Both the position numbers and the translations under genes were made by a program. A stretch of 11,387 nucleotides of DNA from Planctomicrobium piriforme (GTDB lineage: Bacteria > Planctomycetota > Planctomycetia > Pirellulales > PNKZ01). Location: contig CAMCTH010000089.1 in assembly GCA_945877965.1 (NCBI GenBank), positions 1 to 11,387 on the forward strand. The letters run 5' to 3'. Shown in pieces: positions 6,592 through 11,387 of the stretch. Within the stretch, counting starts at the first letter, position 1; each line of letters opens with the position of its first letter. The notes under the pieces were generated by a model that did not search any database, was not told the origin of the DNA, and worked only from the letters and a program-made list of their open reading frames with translations.

Positions 6592-7078
6592 AGGGTATGG
6601 AAGTCGGGTGTTCGCGTTTGGGCCCAATGACGACTTGTTGGGGACGGACATAGCCGTTGATTTTGAGGTTGAACTCGATTCGGGTGGCGTCGCCGCTCAC
6701 TTTGAAATCGAGGCCGTCGCCGCGGTCGAACGTCTCAAATCGAAAAGTTAAAACGTTTTCCGCCCGATTGAGCGAACCAAAGTCGCCTTTTTTTTCGAGC
6801 CCGCCGATTCCCTTGAGCTCGAAGATCTTGCCGCCCGCGACTTTGATTTCACCGTCGAAGATCTGTCGGCGACCGCCGGTTCGCGAATGTACGTGCCAGC
6901 CGTTCTCGTCGTGCCACAAAAAGTACAGCGGTCGATCAACTCGCTCTTCGTAACGCGTCGGTCGTCCTTCGTGTTCGACGGTGAGGTTCGGCGGCGGTGA
7001 CGGTGCTTGAGCTTGGGCCTGCCCATAACTTAAACCGGCCGCGATGAGAACGGTTGCGAACAGATCGGTGCGAATCAT
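6563..7078 (-). CDS. Small secreted protein of unknown function
   Basis: The protein has 171 residues. I do not recognise a family. Residues 1-25 are a signal peptide (MIRTDLFATVLIAAGLSYGQ then AQAQA), with likely cleavage before PSPPP. The mature part is rich in beta-type sequence: LYFLWHDENGWHVHSRTGG, IFDGEIKVAGGKIFELKGI, LTFRFETFDRGDGLDFKVSG and IEFNLKINGYVRPQQVVIG. It ends in HPTSIPFTIPLPEKK and has no cysteines, suggesting a small periplasmic or surface beta-sandwich. The ATG at 7078 has a good ribosome site AGGAG 6 nt upstream. It lies 28 bp downstream of the phosphoesterase gene on the same strand, so the two are probably co-transcribed. Its 3' end overlaps the barstar gene tail-to-tail by 29 bp. 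The coding call is well supported by the signal peptide, the SD and strand-consistent context. Confidence 0.8.
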   Translation of the reverse strand: MIRTDLFATVLIAAGLSYGQAQAQAPSPPPNLTVEHEGRPTRYEERVDRPLYFLWHDENGWHVHSRTGGRRQIFDGEIKVAGGKIFELKGIGGLEKKGDFGSLNRAENVLTFRFETFDRGDGLDFKVSGDATRIEFNLKINGYVRPQQVVIGPKREHPTSIPFTIPLPEKK

Positions 7079-7106
7079 CGGTTTCTCCTGTTAAGAAGTG
7101 CGACGT

Positions 7107-7997
7107 TCAAGCGGTCCACTCGGCCGCGTACTCGCCGTGCTGTTCGGCTCCGAGCGGTTTGTAGCGTAGCGTCAGCTTACCTTGGCCGAGTGTGACGAGC
7201 ACGTAGCCCGGGCGGAGTTCTTCGACGAAGAAGCCGTCCGTCTTGCCGGCCTTCAGGGCCAGTTCCAGGTTGCGGTTTTGGTTGTAGCAAATCGACGGAC
7301 AGAGGACCTCGACGACGTTCTTGTGATCGCGCCAGCCGCGGATGCCGTTGTGAAAGTGTCCGTGGAAGACCGCCAAGAAACGATCGGCATGACGGTCGAG
7401 CAGTTCGTAAAACGCCGTCTGTCCCTCCTCGGGCTTCACATACCACGCACGATCGGGCGGGCTGTTCTTGTGGATCGGCACATGGCAGCCGACGACGATT
7501 TTTAATTTCTTCTCGGCTGCTTCGGCAAACTGCTTGTCGAGCCACGCGATCTGCTCGGGCGTGATGAACCCCAGGTGCGAATCGGTATGGGCGTTGTTGA
7601 ACAGCACGAAGCGAACGCCTGCATGATCGAACGAACGGTCGATCGGCGCGGCGATATGTTTTTCGAAAAGTGCGACCGGGTCGTGATTGCCGGGCACTTC
7701 GTGGATCGGCTTCTTGAGCGTCTTTCTCAACTCCGCGTACAGTGGATACTGCGGCTCGCGCCCTTGGTCGACGACGTCGCCGAGATGGAGTGCGAAATCA
7801 CCCGGCGCCTCGTTGATCTCCGCAATCGCCGCTTTCCACTGGCGCTCGGGCGTCCGCGAGTCTTGCCGCCCTAAGTGCGTGTCGCTGACGATGACGAACG
7901 AGAACTCGTCGAGCCCCTCGGCCGCCGGCAGCTTGCATGAACCGAGCGCGATCAACCCGGCGGTACCGGCCAAGAAGCTGCGTCGATCGAGAGTCAT
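7107..7997 (-). CDS. Tat-exported calcineurin-like metallophosphoesterase
   Basis: The protein has 296 residues. The N-terminus carries a Tat motif (DRRSFLAG, Arg5-Arg6), a hydrophobic stretch, and LGSC ending at Cys21, which fits a lipobox, so the mature enzyme may be a membrane lipoprotein. Metal-binding blocks appear in canonical order: SDTHLG (Asp39, His41), LGDVVDQG (Asp74), GNHD (Asn104, His105), GCHVP (His172) and HGHFH (His214, His216). The family hydrolyses phosphomono- or diesters using two metals. The substrate cannot be read from sequence. Tat export suits an enzyme that folds with metal before transport. The start ATG at 7997 has a weak AAGG site upstream. It is divergent from the metal-transporting ATPase across about 148 bp and precedes the small secreted protein. 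A link between the phosphoesterase and metal transport is possible but not shown. Confidence 0.92.
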   Translation of the reverse strand: MTLDRRSFLAGTAGLIALGSCKLPAAEGLDEFSFVIVSDTHLGRQDSRTPERQWKAAIAEINEAPGDFALHLGDVVDQGREPQYPLYAELRKTLKKPIHEVPGNHDPVALFEKHIAAPIDRSFDHAGVRFVLFNNAHTDSHLGFITPEQIAWLDKQFAEAAEKKLKIVVGCHVPIHKNSPPDRAWYVKPEEGQTAFYELLDRHADRFLAVFHGHFHNGIRGWRDHKNVVEVLCPSICYNQNRNLELALKAGKTDGFFVEELRPGYVLVTLGQGKLTLRYKPLGAEQHGEYAAEWTA

Positions 7998-8145
7998 CGA
8001 ATCACCCTTTTTCGCAGATCAAAACAAGTCGCGAGAGCTATTCAAAGCGCGTGCCGAGGTCCATGATGCTGAAAACGTCGGATCGATCTTTCCGCCCGAA
8101 CTCAGCCTAATCGAGCCGTGCACCGTGAGCAAATCTGCCGAACCG

Positions 8146-9996
8146 ATGAACGTCGCCGTCGATCTGCGGACGATCATCATTGCCATCGGGGCGGCCCTCG
8201 GGATCGTCGTCCATTTGGTGCTGCGGTTCATCGTGCAGGTTGATCCGGCCGTCGCGGTCTGGCCGTTGTACGTCGTCGTCGCGCTCGGCGGCGTGCCGTT
8301 GGTGTGGGAACTGGCGGTTCGGCTGTTCCATGGCGAGTTCGGGTCCGATTTGCTGGCGGCGATGTCGATCGTCACCGGCGTGCTGCTCGACGAATATCTG
8401 GCGGCGTCGATCATTGTGTTGATGCTCGCCGGCGGCGCGGCACTTGAGGCGTATGCGGTCCGACGAGCTTCGCGCGTGTTGGAAGCACTGGCCAAGCGTG
8501 TCCCGAGCACGGCGCATCGTCAGGCGGGCGGGGCGGTGGTCGATGTGCCGCTGGCGGAGGTCGCGGTCGGCGATGAGTTGCTGTTATTCCCGCACGAGAT
8601 TTGTCCCGCGGACGGGATCGTCGTCGCCGGCAAGAGCGTGATGGACGAGTCGTATCTGACCGGCGAGCCGTACGCGATTTCCAAAGTCACCGGCTCGTCG
8701 GTCCTTTCGGGCGCAGTGAACGGCGAAGGAGCGTTGACGTTCAAGGTCGAACGTCGGCCGCAAGATTCGCGCTATGCCCGAATCATGCAGGTGATGCGCG
8801 AGTCGGAACAACGTCGGCCGCGGCTGCGGCGACTCGGCGATCGATTGGGAGCTTGGTACCTCGTGCCGTCGGTGTTGTTGGCGCTCGGGGCGTGGTTGGT
8901 GAGCGGCGATCCTTCGCGTTTCTTGGCGGTGCTGGTGGTGGCGACGCCGTGCCCGCTGCTGATCGCGATCCCTGTCGCGATTTTGGGAGCGACGTCGGCG
9001 GCGGCGAGTCGCGGCATCATCATCAAGAACCCCGCGGTGCTGGAAGAGATCGACCTTTGTCGGACGATGATCTTTGATAAGACCGGCACGCTCACCTACG
9101 GCGAGCCGCAACTGACGGCGACCTTGTGCGGCCCCGGTTTCAAAGCCGAAGAGGTGCTCGACTTAACGGCGGGCGTCGAACGTTATTCTAAGCATCCGCT
9201 GGCGCGGGCCGTCTGCAAGGCGGCCGACGAATCGCAACGTCCAGCGTTGGAAGCGACGAACGTCGCCGAGCGCGGCGGCGACGGATTGCGAGGGACCGTC
9301 GCGGGGCGGAACGTTCGCATCACCGGCCGCAATGTGCTGGCGAAGGAACAGCATCCCGGCGCGGCGCTACTGCCGCCGCGGGCCCCGGGCTTGGAGTGCA
9401 TCGTCGTCATCGACGATCAGTACGCCGCGACGATGCAGTTCCGCGACGAACCGCGACACGACGGCGCGTCGTTTATTCATCATCTCGGCCCGCAACACCG
9501 CATTCAGCGATTGCTTATCATCTCGGGCGATCGTCGCGAAGAGGTCGAGTATCTGGCCGAGCGCGTCGGCATCGACGAAGTCTACGCCGAGCAGAGTCCC
9601 GAGCAAAAGCTCGAACTTGTGAAATTAGAAACGGCTCGGGCAAAGACGGCTTATTTGGGGGACGGGATCAACGACGCTCCGGCGTTGACCGCCGCGACGG
9701 TCGGCCTTGCCTTCGGTCGCGGACATGACGTGACAGGCGAAGCGGCCGATGCGGTCGTGCTGGAAACGTCGCTCCGCAAAGTCGATGAGTTGCTACACAT
9801 CAGTCGGCGGCTGCGGCGCGTGGCACTCGAAAGCGCCGTCGGCGGCATGCTGCTAAGCCTCATCGCGATGGCCTTCGCCGCGACCGGCTATTTGCCGCCG
9901 ACCGCCGGGGCGATGTTGCAAGAGGTGATCGACGTCGTCGCCGTGCTGAACGCGTTGCGCGCCTCGCGATTGCCGCGCGCCGTGAGCGATTTTTGA
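8146..9996 (+). CDS. P1B-type heavy-metal-translocating ATPase
   Basis: This is an ATP-driven transition-metal pump of the inner membrane, 616 residues from ATG 8146. About eight membrane segments are visible: roughly 8-28, 38-58, 66-80 and 84-102, two around 239-285, and two at the C-terminus around 563-605. The actuator domain has TGEP (172-175). The membrane metal site is ATPCPLL (T267-P268-C269-P270), not the CPC of typical copper or zinc pumps. The phosphorylation site is DKTGT with Asp311, the P1B-specific His-Pro is H350-P351, and the hinge is GDGIND (505-510). No N-terminal heavy-metal-associated domain or His-rich tail is present, so the metal is open. TPC-type pumps have been linked to non-copper metals such as nickel, iron, cobalt or cadmium. 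Another possible start is the in-frame GTG at 8125; neither has a clear SD. The open frame extends upstream to 7687, but that part is antisense to the phosphoesterase and is not used. Confidence 0.92.
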   Translation: MNVAVDLRTIIIAIGAALGIVVHLVLRFIVQVDPAVAVWPLYVVVALGGVPLVWELAVRLFHGEFGSDLLAAMSIVTGVLLDEYLAASIIVLMLAGGAALEAYAVRRASRVLEALAKRVPSTAHRQAGGAVVDVPLAEVAVGDELLLFPHEICPADGIVVAGKSVMDESYLTGEPYAISKVTGSSVLSGAVNGEGALTFKVERRPQDSRYARIMQVMRESEQRRPRLRRLGDRLGAWYLVPSVLLALGAWLVSGDPSRFLAVLVVATPCPLLIAIPVAILGATSAAASRGIIIKNPAVLEEIDLCRTMIFDKTGTLTYGEPQLTATLCGPGFKAEEVLDLTAGVERYSKHPLARAVCKAADESQRPALEATNVAERGGDGLRGTVAGRNVRITGRNVLAKEQHPGAALLPPRAPGLECIVVIDDQYAATMQFRDEPRHDGASFIHHLGPQHRIQRLLIISGDRREEVEYLAERVGIDEVYAEQSPEQKLELVKLETARAKTAYLGDGINDAPALTAATVGLAFGRGHDVTGEAADAVVLETSLRKVDELLHISRRLRRVALESAVGGMLLSLIAMAFAATGYLPPTAGAMLQEVIDVVAVLNALRASRLPRAVSDF

Positions 9997-10078
9997 CGAA
10001 GACGTTGCATCACGACGTCGCAGCGATCACACTTCCAGGCGAGTTGTGCATCGCCGTTTAGTTTGTGGGAGAGTTGCT

Positions 10079-10456
10079 ATGCTCCGCCGTTTCGTGCTGT
10101 CGTTGTTGTTGCTCGCCGTCGGTTCGAGTTGGGCCGTCGCTGTCCCGCGCGAGCCGAGCGCCGTCCTGCCGTTGTGGCCAGGCAAAGCGCCGGGCGAAAC
10201 GACCGATCTGCCGCCGGAAGCCGACACGACCAAGCCCGACGGCGGCCTCGTCGCCGGCAAGCGGGTGATCCGGTTGGGGAACGTCTCGCAGCCGACGCTC
10301 TCGGTCTATCTGCCGCCGAAAGAAAAGCAAAACGGTTCGGCGATCGTGATCTGTCCCGGCGGCGGCTACAACATTTTGGCGCTCGACCTGGAAGGTTCCG
10401 AAGTGGCCGAGTGGTTCAACGAGCGGGGCGTCACTTGCTTCGTCCTTAAGCCGTAA
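10079..10456 (+). pseudogene. Truncated exported alpha/beta-hydrolase (acetyl xylan esterase-like), N-terminal fragment
   Basis: Only the first 125 residues of a normally ~290-320-residue secreted esterase remain. Residues 1-22 are a signal peptide (MLRRFVLSLLLLAVGSSWAV). The family block VLPLWPGKAPGE, then GKRVIRLGNVSQPTLSVYLPP, the oxyanion-hole region AIVICPGGGYNILALDLEG and SEVAEWFNERGVTCFVLK follow. Relatives continue with YRVP and later GFSAGG carrying the nucleophile. Here Lys is followed by Pro and TAA (10454-10456), so the catalytic Ser, Asp and His are all missing. Downstream DNA in no frame continues the family. ATG 10079 has GGGAG 7 nt upstream, so the translation signals are intact. 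The likely cause is a rearrangement or insertion with a junction near 10450, because the sequence changes character abruptly there. If translated, the product should be inactive as an esterase. Confidence 0.82.
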
Positions 10457-10600
10457 AACACCTGTTAACGAGCCGTATTCGCCTGACAGCCGCCTGATTG
10501 CTGAACGACCAGTCGCCTATTATCTCAGCGTAGAACGTAGCTGCTAAGCTCGCGGTATACGCGGAGGCGATGTCAACTAGGTCGGGATGACCTTGAGCAA

Positions 10601-11387
10601 CTACTGCGGCTCGGACGGACGTCGCTCTGCGGTCGCGACGAGTGGGGGGGCTGCATCGAGCATCGCAACGGCTTTTCCCTGCCGCTTTCGCTGCATGAAG
10701 AAACGTTCCACCAAGTGCCAACTGGCTGCTCCGGCCGCGATACTCACGGGACACGCGAGCAGGAACAGCATGATGGGGGACAGCGATTTGCCGTAGTGCA
10801 GCACAAGTAGTTGCTGAATCGGAAACGCATAAAGATAAATGCCGTAAGAAAAGTCGCCGTAACGAGCGAAGTCGGGAAACTGATATTGAGGATGGTAGGC
10901 TAAGCTCAACATGACGTAGGACAAGCAGAGCGGAGCCAGCAAAGCGTAACCGTAGTCGAATTGGGTCGCGACAAAAAACACCGACAAAGCCGACAGCAGG
11001 CCGATCGTTCGACGAGGAATGCGTTCGAAGTAGAGCAAGATTACGCTGCCCGCGACGAAGCAGGCCGAAAAATGAGCACCGACGTTAATCGCTTTCCATC
11101 GCATTTCCAACGGCGATGCCGGTGACGCAACGACGAACGGAGTCGACGCGAGGCATACTCCCAACAAGAAGAATAAGACGCCGATAAGCAACCGCGGCCG
11201 GCGATAGGATCCCAGCACCGCGAGCAGCGGAACCATTAAGGCAAGTACGCCAGCTTGGTGGCTCAGCACGACCGAATCCTGGCCTTGGATCAGAAAGGCA
11301 AGCTCCTGTTGCTGAAGGCGAATCCCGAAAAGTTTGAACTGCTCGACGAGCGGAAGGTCAGCGATGAGGAGACTTGGGCACATCTGG
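10601..11387 (-). CDS. Acyltransferase-3 family membrane protein, C-terminal part (runs off the right edge)
   Basis: This is an integral membrane O-acyltransferase of the type that acetylates cell-surface sugars or polysaccharides. About 260 residues are visible; the frame is open to the window edge, and the family is usually 350-400 residues, so the true start is probably outside. Several hydrophobic segments are present (for example AGVLALMVPLLAVLG, LLIGVLFFLLGVCLA, FSACFVAGSVILLYF and GLLSALSVFFVAT). The conserved C-terminal signature YGDFSYGIYLYAFPIQQLLV is present, and WHLVERFF closes the domain. The N-terminal helices with the catalytic histidine lie off the window and cannot be checked. 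A hydrophilic tail of about 30 residues follows. It faces the truncated esterase and is separated from its stop by 144 bp with no gene. This suggests it belongs to a segment, perhaps a surface-polysaccharide cluster, joined to the esterase by rearrangement. Confidence 0.85.
   Translation of the reverse strand, partial: QMCPSLLIADLPLVEQFKLFGIRLQQQELAFLIQGQDSVVLSHQAGVLALMVPLLAVLGSYRRPRLLIGVLFFLLGVCLASTPFVVASPASPLEMRWKAINVGAHFSACFVAGSVILLYFERIPRRTIGLLSALSVFFVATQFDYGYALLAPLCLSYVMLSLAYHPQYQFPDFARYGDFSYGIYLYAFPIQQLLVLHYGKSLSPIMLFLLACPVSIAAGAASWHLVERFFMQRKRQGKAVAMLDAAPPLVATAERRPSEPQ

Noticed and set aside
7687..8124. Upstream extension of the metal-ATPase reading frame
   Set aside because: It is antisense to the phosphoesterase coding region and has no transmembrane or metal-binding character. 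The family-like sequence begins at 8146.
10577..10594. Terminator for the acyltransferase gene
   Set aside because: AGGTC/GACCT is only a 5-bp stem with no T-run on the minus strand.
10457..10600. Integron attC site or CRISPR repeats
   Set aside because: There is no paired RYYYAAC/GTTRRRY core, and only a short 7-bp direct repeat exists, too small and too few for an array.

Overview
The window is a GC-rich, densely coded bacterial chromosome segment. The style suggests a member of the Planctomycetota, possibly Pirellulales: many exported or membrane proteins, several starts without a clear Shine-Dalgarno (SD) sequence, a Tat-exported calcineurin-like phosphoesterase, and a planctomycete-type esterase of the 'LWPGKAPG...VICPGGGY' kind. 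This assignment is inference, because no rRNA or marker gene is present.

Layout. Positions 1-301 hold no credible gene but fold convincingly on paper. There are nested hairpins at 6-104, a 14-bp long-range helix (146-159 with 252-265) enclosing three hairpins, and a strong palindromic hairpin at 275-301. I read this as a structured non-coding RNA or mobile-element end. An orphan omega-RNA (HEARO/IscB type) is the leading but unproven idea. Positions 442-1350 are two tandem Hsp20 small heat-shock chaperones. The leader of the first contains hairpins that may act as an RNA thermometer. The pair is closed by a textbook intrinsic terminator at 1492-1525.

Positions 1609-6591 look like one forward transcription unit of four genes: PTS enzyme I (ptsI, all key residues present), an exported prolyl oligopeptidase, a membrane-anchored guanyl-specific ribonuclease (RNase Sa/barnase-like), and a barstar-family inhibitor. 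The ribonuclease and inhibitor overlap by ATGA. They are an RNase/antidote pair in which the enzyme is exported on a Pro/Ala/Thr-rich tether while the inhibitor stays in the cytoplasm. This is the most biologically interesting coding unit here.

Positions 6563-7997 on the minus strand are a two-gene unit: a Tat-exported, possibly lipidated metallophosphoesterase, then a small secreted protein of unknown function whose 3' end overlaps the barstar gene convergently. Divergent from it at 8146-9996 is a P1B-type heavy-metal ATPase with a TPCP membrane motif and no N-terminal metal-binding domain.

The right end looks rearranged. An exported alpha/beta-hydrolase (esterase) gene at 10079 breaks off after about 124 residues, before any catalytic nucleophile. 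It is followed by 144 bp without a gene, then the C-terminal part of an acyltransferase-3 family membrane protein on the minus strand that runs off the right edge.
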